A stretch of 64,000 bases of DNA. Source: Apostichopus parvimensis. Its lineage: Eukaryota; Echinodermata; Holothuroidea; Aspidochirotida; Stichopodidae. A model generated the notes under the pieces. It was not told the DNA's origin and did not search any database. It saw only the letters and a list, made by a program, of their open reading frames with translations. Below are positions 46,457-57,261 of this stretch, one piece after another (position 1 is the stretch's first letter; each line of letters opens with the position of its first letter). Made by a program: the position numbers and the translations under genes. Location: positions 163,381 to 227,380 of the forward strand of contig KN882213.1 in the NCBI GenBank assembly GCA_000934455.1, in the 5' to 3' direction.

Positions 46457-48323
46457 AGCTCATACCAGCCAGCTGGTTGAGCTTATGTTATGAGCTTATG
46501 ATCATGCAGCGTCACTCTATCCTTCTAACTATCCTTTTGTTCACAATTACTCAAAGTAGTCATACTTGTACAGCATATGCTAGAATCTGACGACATTTTG
46601 ACACAATGATCATTGATCGATGGGCCATCAAACTGTGTCCAGTATTTCAGGTCAAAGGTCATGTAAGGGTCAGTAGGGGTCATTATTAACTGGAAACATG
46701 CAAAATGTATAGTTCAATGGTACAGTGGTGAGTCTTTGTCATAATAATGCTCTGGTAGTATTTCCTTGGGTGTTCAGGGATTTGAGACCAAATGTCATTT
46801 AAGGGTCATTCGGGTTCACTTTCATGAAAACACTGCTGACCATTGGTCAAATTGGCCCTACACGTACATGTTTTGATGGATTTCTACAAAACTTGGACAA
46901 AATTACCATTGGATGTGGGTCATCAGTGGTGGTGAGATATTTGTGGTCAATTGTCATTTAGGGGTCATTTGGGGTTATTTAATGAAAACACTATCACCAT
47001 TGGTCAAATTGACCCTAAGTGTGCATGCTTTAATAGATTTTGACGAAACTTGGACATGATGAATTTTGGATCTTGGGTCATCAGTGGTTGCCAAATATTT
47101 GAGGTCAAACGTTATCTAGGGGTAATTTTATGAAAACACTATAATTCATATTTCTACTACAAAATATAGTGTACATTGTTGATAGCCTGTCATATTGATA
47201 CTTGGGTAGTGCTTCCTCAGGGTTGTTCAGTAATTTAAGGTCAATGGTCATCTAGGGGCCATTTGGGGTCATTTTATGAAAACACTATCACCATTGGTTC
47301 AAATTGACACTATGTCTGCATGATTTGATGTATTTTGATGGAACTTGACCACAATGACCAAGTGAGTCACCAAAAGTCGTCAGATATTTGTGGTCAATGG
47401 TCATCTAGGGGTCATATGGAGTAATTTTATGAAAACACTTTAATTCATTTTTCTACTACAAAATATAGTGTACATTCTTGATAGCCTGTCATATTGATAC
47501 TTGGGTAGTGCTTCCTCAGGGTTGTTTAGTAATTTAAGGTCAATGGTCATCTAGGGGCCATTTGGGGTCATTTTATGAAAACACTATCACCATTGGTTCA
47601 AATTGACACTATGTCTGCATGATTTGATGTATTTTGATGGAACTTGACCACAATGACCAAGTGAGTCACCAAAAGTGGTGAGATATTTGTGGTCAATGGT
47701 CATCTAGGGGTGATATGGAGTAATTTATGAAAACAATATCACGAAATTGACACTATACCAGCCTGCTTTGATGGATTTTGATGTTTCTTGGACATGGTGA
47801 TCATTGGATGGTGGGTCATCAGTTCTGATCAAAAGGTTTAGGTCAAGACTCATCTAAGGTTATTTGGGGTCATGAAAACACTAAAATCTTACAGGTTCTG
47901 TTGTAAAGTGTTGATAGTCTGCCATAATGATTCTTGGGTAGTGCATCCTCAGGTGTTCAATGATTTAAGGTCAATAGTCATAATCTATAAAGGCTTGTTT
48001 TAATCATTCCGAATTTTCCATCTGAAGTATATATGGCATGGGAGATTTTAATGAAACTCAGACTGAATGATCATTCAATAATTACGCTTTCAGAATCACT
48101 TATAAATTCCAGGTCCAAATAATCTATGGATCATAAGGAGTATTCCAAAACAATTTTATCCAGCTTCTTGTTCACCTTGTATTGCACAATTTAAATGAAG
48201 CCATGTAATGGCATCTGAGGTTCAAATTTAGGCAAACACCAATATTGTGGTATTGGTTTTGCAGAGTTGTCAGGCAAAGCAGGTTTTTATGATGTATGCA
48301 CTTGTACACCTTTGGTGCTGTAG
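46457..48323. mobile_element. Insertion of about 1.87 kb of the GGTCATCTAGGGGTCA family
   Basis: Its borders follow from comparison with the uninterrupted A-B copy to the right. It begins AGCTCATACCAGCCAGCTGG followed by TTGAGCTTATG, a near-palindrome, and ends TTTGGTGCTGTAG. Inside are repeated words GGTCATCTAGGGGTCA, TTTTATGAAAACACTATCACC, GATTTTGATGGAACTTG and TTCCTCAGGGTTGTTCAG. No coding frame is seen. Any target duplication is at most a few T residues. The class is unknown. Confidence 0.7.
47165..47760. repeat. Recent tandem duplication, 299-bp unit
   Basis: TATAGTGTACATT(G/C)TTGATAG occurs at 47165 and 47464. The two units are nearly identical over their whole length, with only a handful of differences, so this is the youngest tandem duplication seen in the window. 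It lies inside the 1.87-kb insertion. Confidence 0.9.
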
Positions 48324-49345
48324 TTTCTTGTTTGTCAACTAGGTTTGATATTTTCTATTTCTAAATTGTTAATTCCTCAAAAGGGAATTGAATTTTAAAT
48401 GTACATCGAAAACAAATTCAGTATGAAAAGTTGCAATTTTTGTTAAATGAAATATTTTCTAGTTTTTATTTACAGCTTATTGAAAAGTGAATTTTCAGGA
48501 TGTTAAAATTTGGAAAAGATTTGTTTAGAGAAGGATACATTTTGATACTTAATTTTTGTAATTGGTAATTCTAAAATTTCAAAATGGATGTCATCTTTTA
48601 AAAAAGAAAAATAATAATTGAAATTGAATTTTATAATAAGATATTTGTTAAAATTTGGAATTCTTCAAACAAAAAGTTCAACAAATATTGAAAAAAAAAC
48701 AAAAACAAACATACCATCTTTAATTGATGCGTGAATATAAATGTGGGGTGCTATATAAGAAATGATCTATTGTGATATGCTTACAATCAGACTTACATTT
48801 GGTGTGACCATTCAATTCTAAAAAGGGACTTTGACACATGTAATTCTCCAATACTGGAGAGATTTTCCATAACTGTTGTGTTGCCAGTGTAAGAAAACTT
48901 ACCTTAATAATAAACATGATTATAAGAAGTTATATGAGGTGTGTATAGACCTCTTTCAATTTAACCTGAGCATATGTGCAAATTTTTATTGTTTTGCCAG
49001 CAATATATGTTTTGGAAATCAATATGGTATGAAAGAAGCAGTTTCATGTATGATATACATGGTGGCATCTTAAGATCCAACATAACAAGAGAAGCAAGAC
49101 TAGTGTTTTGACAACCTATTTTTTCTTGTTTGTCAACTAGGTTTTATATTTTCTCTTTCTAAATTGTTAATTCCTCATAATTGAATTGAATTTTATATAA
49201 AAAATATGTATAGTATGAAAATTTTTAATTGTTTCAAAATTGCAATATTTTATAAATTTCATTTACAGCTTATTGGAAAGTCAACATTTTCAGGATGCTA
49301 AAACTTTGAAAGAGTTTGAATATTGAAATTTTTTTAGAAAGATCA

Positions 49346-49497
49346 ATTTGGATAGTCATTCTTGTCATTGGTCTCTTTTCTTGGAAGAATGTTTTTAATT
49401 TTGGAAAATAAAATACAAGCAAAATAAGTACAGCTTTTGTTTTTGTTTTTCCAAAGTCCAGCATAATTAATATTGTTTGACACACACATATATATAG
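49346..49497. other. A+T-rich stretch ending in a TA/GA microsatellite
   Basis: Ends with CACACACATATATATAGAGAGAG, a short simple repeat directly before the tRNA-like block. Confidence 0.4.
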
Positions 49498-49502
49498 AGA
49501 GA

Positions 49503-49560
49503 GTAATGGTACTGGTAGGGCACTTGTTTCATGTAGGAGGTCACAGGTTCAAATAACTTT
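49503..49560 (+). ncRNA. tRNA-like block, possible SINE head
   Basis: TGGTACTGGTAGGGCAC resembles a Pol III A box, and about 33 bases later CACAGGTTCAAAT matches a B box. Between them CTTGTTTCATGTAGGAG could form an anticodon arm with CAT in the loop. The 3' acceptor half is missing, so this is not a working tRNA gene. A tRNA-derived SINE remnant is the simplest reading. Confidence 0.45.
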
Positions 49561-49669
49561 TTGGTCAATGATTTTTAAACCCTGTATAGACTTGCACAGC
49601 TATTCAGTATCCTAGTCCTGAAACTGGGGAAAGGAAGGATGAAGAAATAGAGAAAGGAAATGGCCATTT

Positions 49670-50050
49670 TCTCTTTCACAATCCCACAATGTAACATATA
49701 TAATTATTTGCAGACTGCAACCATACTTTATTATAAATAATACAAATAATACATAAAGAGTCCCAGAGTGTACAATGATTTCAACCCATACTGTATTAGC
49801 ATGGTTCAGTCCCACAAACTATATATACAAGAACATTCCCATAATGTAATACATACAAACATTAGCACATTGATTCATTACTAAATTATCCCCACAATGT
49901 GTGTACATAAATAGTCCCATTGTGCATACAACATATTCAAACCCACACTGTAGTATTATACATATTGAATTTCACAACCCCACCATGTATCAATATACCA
50001 ACAGTGGAGCCCCACACTGTACATACACCAACAACCCCACACTGTAGTCT
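49670..50050. repeat. Minisatellite of CCCACAATGTA units
   Basis: About ten variants of (A/C)CCCACA(A/C)TGTA recur every 25-45 bp, separated by ACATACA or ATACATA-like A+T-rich spacers. The same unit lies at 37600-37720. Confidence 0.7.
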
Positions 50051-50054
50051 CTGC

Positions 50055-50500
50055 TGGTATGTATGTATGTGTGTGACACTTCCTTGTAAACACGATATAT
50101 CAAGAAAGTCAGCTTCAATGAAGCTCATACTTGGTACGTAGGTTCAGCACAGTGAGTACATAATACCTATTGTTTTTGGTGTTGATGGTATGAATAATAA
50201 TAAGTAAGCAGGGCCCAATGTTATTTCCTTGGACATCAATATCCCTGCAACCGTAAGTCACAATTTGTTAAAATTTGGCGCTATTGTAACAGTTGGGATT
50301 CGGACACATACAAAATTGGATCTCATTAATATTCATGAGTAGGCAGAGCTAGCATGTGAACATTGTCAAGGTCAACTTTGATGAAGCTAATACTTGGTAT
50401 GTAGGTTCAGCATAGTGTGTACATAGGTAATAGGCATGACCCACAATTTTTAGTGTCATGAACATAGATATTCATCAGGAGTGGATCTATAATACTAAAT
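50055..50500 (+). repeat. GT-headed dispersed repeat, internally duplicated
   Basis: A TATGTATGTGTGTG run is followed by a family consensus including AAGCTCATACTTGGTACGTA and GGTTCAGCACAGTGAGTAC. The latter block returns 267 bp later near 50392 as TTGGTATGTAGGTTCAGCAT. Related copies are listed at 5790, 20691 and 55400. Confidence 0.6.
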
Positions 50501-50522
50501 ATCTAAGTACATTAAATTACAT

Positions 50523-50741
50523 CTACCTAAGGCAAGGAATCACAGTGCCATGTGGTACGCTTGTCAAAAAATAGGTAAACCATTGGGGTGGCTGACCCAT
50601 CGAGAATAAGAGCTCTTCATCGTACTCACTGTGACTGACCCACAAAATTATGAAATTTCCTGGGATGGGGAGGATGCCCCCACTACTGAACTGAAAAAGA
50701 CATTGTTTTCCAAATCTAATATACAAGTTGCCTGAATCAGG
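50523..50741 (-). CDS. Candidate terminal exon, unknown protein (minus strand)
   Basis: On the minus strand a strong acceptor, TTTTTTCCCCTTCAG, precedes a frame of 72 codons and a stop. The reading starts PDSGNLYIRFGKQCLFQF and includes SHSEYDEELLFSMGQPPQWF. It begins in phase 0, which matches the phase-0 end of the minus-strand exon at 52102-52218. Composition looks like real protein. I do not recognise a domain. Confidence 0.4.
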   Translation of the reverse strand, partial: PDSGNLYIRFGKQCLFQFSSGGILPIPGNFIILWVSHSEYDEELLFSMGQPPQWFTYFLTSVPHGTVIPCLR

Positions 50742-51169
50742 CTGAAGGGGAAAAAACATATATGTCTCAATTATAGTTGCTTAATAATTCAAAATGTTAA
50801 AATGTAGTTTCTTTTCAACTTGTAAGTCCAAATTCTGGTACCTACTGGCAGTTTCGAGTTGCGCGTGGCCAGGGGAAGAGGTTGGTGAAACACGACCGAG
50901 ACTTCGGTTTATGGTCATGTAGTAGCCATTTCATGAAAACATAATAAATTCTTCTCTCTTTTTTATGGCACGGTCTTTAGTGTTTGTCATAATGATACTT
51001 TGGTAATGCATTATTGGGAGTCTTCGCCAAAGTGCTTCAAAAAGTTAGGGCCGTTAAAATTATTATATTGAATAAGTACTCTAGCCTACTCATGTATTTT
51101 TTTCAGCTGTGACCTAAATAGAGCATTTCTTCAGTGTTGTAGTAATACTTTTTCCCTTTCATTTTTCAG

Positions 51170-51323
51170 TGCAGATGATGTGAAAAGAAGATTTCGGAAC
51201 ACACAAGACGTCAGGGTGCTGGTAAAAAATGGAGTGGAATCTTCGCTAAGATCCTCCCCGATGAGAAGAAAAAGGGAACAACAGCACAGACCATCGGAGT
51301 CAGACTCAGAACATGATCTTTGA
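51170..51323 (+). CDS. Candidate terminal exon with 3' UTR (plus strand)
   Basis: A very good acceptor (TTTTTCCCTTTCATTTTTCAG) precedes ADDVKRRFRNTQDVRVLV, then RRKREQQHRPSESDSEHDL and a stop. The exon starts two bases into a codon carried from the previous exon. The protein end is basic then acidic and probably disordered. An AATAAA signal at 51790-51795 gives a 3' UTR of about 470 bases. The phase does not fit directly after the exon at 37184-37310, so at least one exon is missing or it is another gene. It conflicts with the minus-strand gene model that would span this place. Confidence 0.4.
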
Positions 51324-51789
51324 CTATTAGTATACAGTATTAGTGAAGGATCTATCACTTATCAATTTTAAGAACAAGACCAAAAAAACCACTTTCCAAA
51401 ATGGAAGAAATGATGCTAAAATACTGGGAACTTTCGTGAATATTTGCTTATATATATAACTATGTTCAGAGTTTTAGGGTTGCTATATGTTTATTGCATT
51501 ACACAGTGAGTATATTGTTTTTGATTAATATTAATGCCCAGAATTTATTGGAAATATGAGTATCGGTAGTTGTATACATAATTCCCGATTTTATGCGATT
51601 TGTGAACAAAACCAACCCTGAATGTCTATTAAAGAGTGTTCACACTGGTGAAAACTTTGCCTCAATACAAAGCACATAATAACATTATTTACAAACTCTT
51701 CCAAGACTTCTCCATTTGATGAGCGTGAATGGTGAGCCTGAATGCCTGATGATGCCTGCAGAATTGTTTATCATGTTTGATTGTTTCTG

Positions 51790-51795
51790 AATAAA
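51790..51795 (+). terminator. Polyadenylation signal AATAAA
   Basis: AATAAA follows the terminal-exon candidate by about 470 bases and is followed by a T/A-rich stretch. Confidence 0.4.
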
Positions 51796-52101
51796 TGATT
51801 AAATTGAAACCTTGCATTTTGTTAACTTTTTTAGTATTCTGTTATATTTCAATTATGTTACCAGGGTCAAAAAATTTTTAGTCATCAAAAACATCAAAAT
51901 TAAGTTACTTATCTAGATATAAAACCCTTTTGTTACAATACTGGATTGCACTTTATTTATCATCATTTATATACTATCCCAAAAAATATTGTTGAAATAG
52001 CGAACAGTTATACATTACGTGATACGTTCACACTTGCTGAATGTTACCATTTTCTGCAATCCATTTGCAATTAACTTTGTAATAACAATGAATACTCTTA
52101 C

Positions 52102-52218
52102 CAGTGTTATTTCACTTCTTGGGACTACAACTATCTGGCCGCGGTAGGTCCTTCCAAGAAGATATCGTATGCCTTGAGAACTTAGATGTTCTTCTGATAA
52201 CGAACAACATTTCTTGAC
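52102..52218 (-). CDS. Candidate internal exon, unknown protein (minus strand)
   Basis: On the minus strand the exon has a consensus donor, CTG/GTAAGAG, and an acceptor ending TACAAG. It encodes 39 codons, including EEHLSSQGIRYLLGRTYRGQ and IVVVPRSEITL, and both ends are phase 0. Joined by phase with the exon at 50523-50741, it suggests a minus-strand host gene. I do not recognise the protein. Confidence 0.4.
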
Positions 52219-52660
52219 CTTGTATAGTACAAGGTGAAGTCAGCATCAGCAAGAAGGGGAAACAATTCACATGGTTAGATCCAGCTGGATTTCCATGAAG
52301 CCTGTAGAATAGAGTAGCAATAAGAAAGGAGGTAATTAAAACCTCCTACAATTAACCTTGGATAAAGTAACATATAAAATACTTGTTTAGACTTCATTTT
52401 TTTACTGACAAATCCAATGAGAGGATCTTTTTCATAATGTTCAGTCCCTACCTATTATCATATTTCATTTAAGTGGGGTGGGGCTTGCATGCAAACCACA
52501 CAACTATAAAAATAGCAAGACTGTAACACAGCTGAAAGAAATTGCCTGCCTTAATAATATTTTGCCTTTGATTTACCAATTCATATAAATACAGTGCACA
52601 CACTGTATACTTACTGTAATGTAGTCAGATGGACAAACAAATGGCAGACTGATACACACT

Positions 52661-53032
52661 TTACATGTGTGGATCAGACATTATGTTAGCATACAAAGCA
52701 ATGACTAGCATACCAAGACCAGCAAAAGAAAGAAAGTCAATTATGTTCCTGCTACGAATTGAGTTCCGTTGAGTTTCAAGACCCAGAAAACTGAATCTAG
52801 CACATGTCACACGAGGTCCACTTCTTCTTACGCTCCTCTGTGATACCCGTCTTGGTTGTCTAAAAACTGCCCATCTCGGAGACAAAGTCATCATTGTCCC
52901 TGGTATTATGGAAGAGGTGTATGGCTCAGTTAAGACGGGATCGGAAGTTCGAGAGGACACTTTTTGAAGGTGGTCTGGTAAGTGAGTGAAATTGTGTGGA
53001 CGGATTGGTGGATTGTGCAAGACTGATTGCAA
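52661..53032 (-). CDS. Candidate exon with C-terminal membrane segment (minus strand)
   Basis: A 123-codon minus-strand frame is rich in Pro, Ser and Arg (PRWAVFRQPRRVSQRSVRRS) and ends with a hydrophobic stretch, FLSFAGLGMLVIALYANI, before a stop. The coding-like composition extends further upstream (DFINIHGLISSIADSNNLQS) to a stop near 53079. It could be the tail-anchored end of a protein, or an exon using the GTAAAG donor at its last codon. The phase does not fit the exon at 52102-52218. Identity unknown. Confidence 0.3.
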   Translation of the reverse strand: MQSVLHNPPIRPHNFTHLPDHLQKVSSRTSDPVLTEPYTSSIIPGTMMTLSPRWAVFRQPRRVSQRSVRRSGPRVTCARFSFLGLETQRNSIRSRNIIDFLSFAGLGMLVIALYANIMSDPHM

Positions 53033-53079
53033 GTTGTTTGAATCAGCTATTGATGAGATTAGACCATGAATGTTTATAA

Positions 53080-54034
53080 AGTCTCACAGCTGCTGAAGAG
53101 CCCTGCTGACATCATCCACTACAGACATTGGCTGTGGTTGGCTTGATGGCATGAAATGAGAAAATGAAAACAAATATAGCATTGTGTTCAGTACAACACA
53201 CAACTAGCATGGCAGGGTTATGGGGGGAGGGGAACCTCCGTACTTACACCTAAAATTTCTCAAATTGAAAGGAGACACCCTCAGCTGGGTTTCACCACCC
53301 ATTTCCATACACAACTACTGTAGTACTAGGCAATCCCATGTAAACATTAAAGCCTACTCTATTAAAGTTAGGAGGCCATTCCCTTTTGAACTCATTCTTT
53401 AGAATACACTGCATACTCTGCCCTAAAATATACAACTACTGTCATTCAATGCAGACAGTTTATAGTAACTCCCAGGAAACAACAAGTACATTGACTAACT
53501 ACAGTGAGCTGGTTCTATATATACAAAGTAAAAGTTAACATTGTGGCCAAAGAAAGTCCTTTTGATCACATAAAAAAAATCCATTTATGAAATGTCAGTA
53601 TAACTTTGAAAATATAGTCATCAATCATGAATACAAATTACTTTAACAAAACTAAATGAATCATATACTTATGGAATGTGCCGGCACTTGTAAGGGGTAT
53701 TGTACTTCTCCTCACACTCACCATCATTTCAGAGTCATGTACTTGCCCTTGACATAGTGTTGGTTTCCTACTCACACAACAGCCTGCAAGTCGTATAGCT
53801 ACAGTGCATCTGGCCCAACTGAACCAATGCATACGTGCACTACTACAGACCTGTACTAAATTAAATACTGTAATGCCAAGGTTGCACTAAAACATATAGA
53901 TCTGGCCCATGTGCAGCCATTCAGGAACCGTGGGAATCTAGGCCCATGCATCGCATAAGCTTGTAAATGAGACAAAGTGGATAGGTTTGTTGTCAACAAG
54001 AATCTGGCTTTGTAAAGAAATCCCCCTGGATGTA
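53080..54034. other. Non-coding stretch, nothing recognised
   Basis: Short frames only; no repeat or RNA was identified. Confidence 0.3.
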
Positions 54035-55350
54035 TATATATATAGCTACAGTTTAACAGAACCTTACCGTACGTAGGCCTCACTGCAGTACAGTATCATC
54101 TGGGTATATTGTGTATAACTGAAGTAGGTAATTGCATCTGTGTACGTACTGTAATTGTCGCACCTCTAAATATTCCTACATTTCACTGTGGGAACCATAC
54201 TGCAGGCAACATAACCCGTTGCACATCAGCAGTGATATGTTTTGGAATCCGATTCAGTTATGTGCCGATGAAATTTGGTTAATTTGAAAGCTATTTACAC
54301 ACTCCCTCACATGTTGCAAGTAGTTTTGCTCTTGAAAATGATACTCTCTAAAAATAACCAAATTCCTCGAGATGACGCCACTACTCCTTAACAACGATCC
54401 GTCTGCTAAATCTAGGCATGTATAGAGATCCTCATAGCATGCCAAACAGGTTTCAAAGTCAATGTATGCAAGCAGGACAATAAAGTTATGGAAAGATGAG
54501 TCAATCAAGGGGTATTATGCAGACTTCACACAGCAGACCTCGGGTGAGATTATTCTGAACTGTATGTTTGTGGGTAGCGAATAAGAAATATTTTGGGGTC
54601 ATTTTATTTCTGAGGTTCTCCACATCTGATAATCGCATACAGGCGGGTGTTTTCCTTTAATAAATATCGTTCATCAAATCCTTAAGTGCGTCAATTACTA
54701 GCCCACCATGCTACACTATAGTAAATTCCAGGGTTAGCCTATGTGTATTTGCCTACAAATATTCCTATAGCTCGACATGTTTGACTAGACTAGACCGGTT
54801 TGCATTGAGAGAATTTCAGCTCATTGACATATCAGTTTTACAGCCTCTTTATAAATACGTCAAATTGTTTTTGTAAGTAATTGTGCATTATTACCATGGA
54901 CATAATTACCATGAACAGTCTTGCTAGCTTGGTAAAGGTAAAATTCTCCATTTTCGAAGTGGTTCACGTTGAAAGATATCGCAGAACTAGATAGTCAGAT
55001 TCAGAAATATTTCAAGATTCGCGCGCCTTGTGAGGTGACTTGACGTGATGTATCTTCACGTGTCAATCATCACCGAAATCGGGATTTGGAATGTGTTCAT
55101 GAGGTAAATCGATGATGTCTATTTAAATATGTATATGTGAGTTTCAGTTGCTAGAAACTGGTATAAGTGGAAGGAAATTGGCTTCTAGCGATTTAATTCG
55201 ACATATCATCGATATAAGCTGGTAGATGTCGATTTAAATGGACATATAACGATTTATTTTACATATGATCGATTTAAATTCGTATATATCGATTTAAATC
55301 GGTATAAGTCGATTCCCCACGATTTCAGACATGGCCCGCCATAATAGGCT
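54035..55350 (+). mobile_element. Repeat element copy B, with shorter minisatellite
   Basis: Matches the minus strand of 15815-16870. Left part: GCTACAGTTTAACAGAACCT and ATCATCTGGGTAT (54045-54110). Then about 530 bp at 54165-54695 have no counterpart in copy A and look like an insertion or local rearrangement. Homology resumes at about 54700 and runs through CATGTTTGACTAGACTA, ATTACCATGGACAT and GATGTATCTTCACGTGTCAA, then the CGATTTAAAT minisatellite (about 55085-55320), to CATGGCCCGCCATAAT. No coding frame. Confidence 0.8.
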
Positions 55351-55399
55351 ATGTGTGGGTGTTTGTTGATGAAATTTAATATTTATTGTTAAAATGAAA

Positions 55400-56240
55400 T
55401 TACAATGTATGTGTGTGTATGTGTGTCACGGCGATTTGTGAACAGCTTATCTTAACAACAATAAGAGCTACGAAGATGAAACTTGTTAAAAGGAAGGAGG
55501 GTAAGGCATTCTCGAACTGATTTGATTTCGGCACGAAATATGCTAATTAGGTGGCGAATTTGCATAATTTCGAGGTGAAATTGACTCTACATTTTTGGAT
55601 CAACATGAAATTTGGTACATATAGTCAACATCTCGGGCTGAAAATTTCTTTCACATTGAATCTGACCAAAGAGATCGAGACCTATGATGTTCGAACTTAT
55701 GGAGTATCGCAAACATTTAGAGGTAATCACAGGTCGTTTGAGGTGAAAGTGATAAAAATTGTTTGATTTACATGAAACTTGCTTCATAGAGTCACCATTT
55801 ACCGCTTAAATTTTTGAGTCATTTGGAGGTCACCAGTGGTCACTTGAGATATAATCACATAATATTCTTAAACGTTGGAGTGATTGTTAATAACAACTTG
55901 TATAAACGTGAATACAATACGGCCCGCAGCTACCGAGAAGTTTCCGATTGCGCTTCTTCAGTAGATTAACCTTGTGTACAGCATATCTTGAGGACCATAG
56001 AAGATCTGATGATGGAACTTGGTATAAGGGTGCGTGATTAGGAGCTCTCGAACTGATTATATTTTAGGCATAAAATATGCTAATTATGTAGCTAATTGGC
56101 ACAACTTACGCTTTAGCATGTTTAACACAAAATATGTTAATTATGTTAACTTTACATGACCAGCGATCATGTTGGCGATCAAAGCAAAAACCCACTGTCG
56201 CGTAACTAGGCGAGACTAGAGGTTCGAGAACCGCCTTGTA
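55400..56240 (+). repeat. Cluster of GT-headed and GTCACC dispersed repeats
   Basis: Two copies of the TATCTTAACAACxATA...GATGAAACTTG family lie at about 55400-55570 and 55975-56110. The GTCACCAGTGGTCACTTGAG block near 55825 and the AAAACCCACTGTCGC block near 56186-56240 match those at 14500-14760. Confidence 0.6.
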
Positions 56241-56596
56241 TGAACTTGCTTTGTTACATCAGGGTGTGTTCACCCACTGCAATGATGTCATCATCAGTCT
56301 TAAATCACGATTCGGACCAGGCACCCTCATGTTTATCACCTAAACAGACATTCCATATTGTCTCACCATTAACATCTTGTACGAGTATATATTCCTTAGT
56401 AAATGTAAAAGCATCACACACACAGCAGAATACACTGCATAGCACATCAATACATATGTTTACTCCATCTCACTGATCAACAAGAAACTAACTACCTTCA
56501 AACTTAAAGTACCATCCAGTGAAACCAATGCTGATAATATGTTACACAAATATCCTTCAAATAAGATTTCTTTTCTACTTTATCTAATTCTTGCAG

Positions 56597-56767
56597 ATCC
56601 ATGTGCTACCGCCATCAACAAAAAAAGGGTCTATAGTCGACATTGATGACCAAAACGACAGCCTTTTGATCACCATTGTGACTGACGATGGTGCATTGGG
56701 ACAGTATACCTTGCCACCTCAAACTGCAGCACTGCTGAAGGCGGAATCAGTTGACAGAGATGCCAAC
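56597..56767 (+). CDS. Candidate exon, unknown protein, next to a hAT insertion
   Basis: After TTTATCTAATTCTTGCAG the frame reads IHVLPPSTKKGSIVDIDDQN, DSLLITIVTDDGALGQYTLP, then LLKAESVDRDANQ. It looks well preserved and coding-like, with alternating strand-like hydrophobics. Past about 56768 the sequence changes to TACGATAATACGATT and CGGAATCGCATAT repeats typical of a transposon end region. The exon may therefore be cut by the hAT element that follows. I do not recognise the domain. Confidence 0.4.
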
Positions 56768-57261
56768 CAGTACGATGTTATCGTAGTTAGTACGATACAA
56801 AAAAGGGAAATACGATAATACGATTCGCCTCTTGAAAATACGACTTTTCATCTTTGCCAAAAAACCCAAACAAAAAGCGGAATCGCATATCAAAACCGCG
56901 GAATCGCATATATAAACCGCGGAATCACATAGAAAATGTACAAGTAAACCCGCGCAAACCCGACAAAAACGTTCAACAACAAGCCTTCATGGCCGGGAAA
57001 TAACCGTAATCGGCAGTAACGCTGCGAGCGAACCTTGCCTCATAACAGCAGCTCTAGCGCTCCTACTGTGCAAGTGTTTGTATTGCATGCATAAGCTATC
57101 GCGACGGCCAATGTACGTTGTGTGCACATATTGTGTACTACGCGTAATATCACTTGTAATCTGAATTGACTGTGCAGCAATTCATCGTGCCGTAGGTCAC
57201 TCGATGGCGTCGAATAGGAATCAACTTTAATTTCGGAAATATTATTTATCTGACATAAATC
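56768..57261. repeat. Probable 5' non-coding end of the hAT element
   Basis: CAGTACGATG begins this stretch, followed by repeated ATACGATAATACGA and GCGGAATCGCATAT words. CAG is a usual hAT terminus, but no matching inverted end was found to the right, so the border is tentative. Confidence 0.4.

Larger units (their letters stand above)
46191..49345. repeat. Two-copy A-B direct repeat, the first copy split by an insertion
   Basis: Block A occurs at about 46200-46456 and 48877-49120, with shared words GAGGTGTGTA(A/T)AGACCTCTTT and GATATACATGGTGG. Block B occurs at about 48324-48560 and 49121-49345, with shared CTTGTTTGTCAACTAGGTTT and TTTACAGCTTATTG. In the right copy A runs straight into B through CCTATTTTTTCTTGTTTG. 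In the left copy the same point is split by 46457-48323. Confidence 0.75.
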
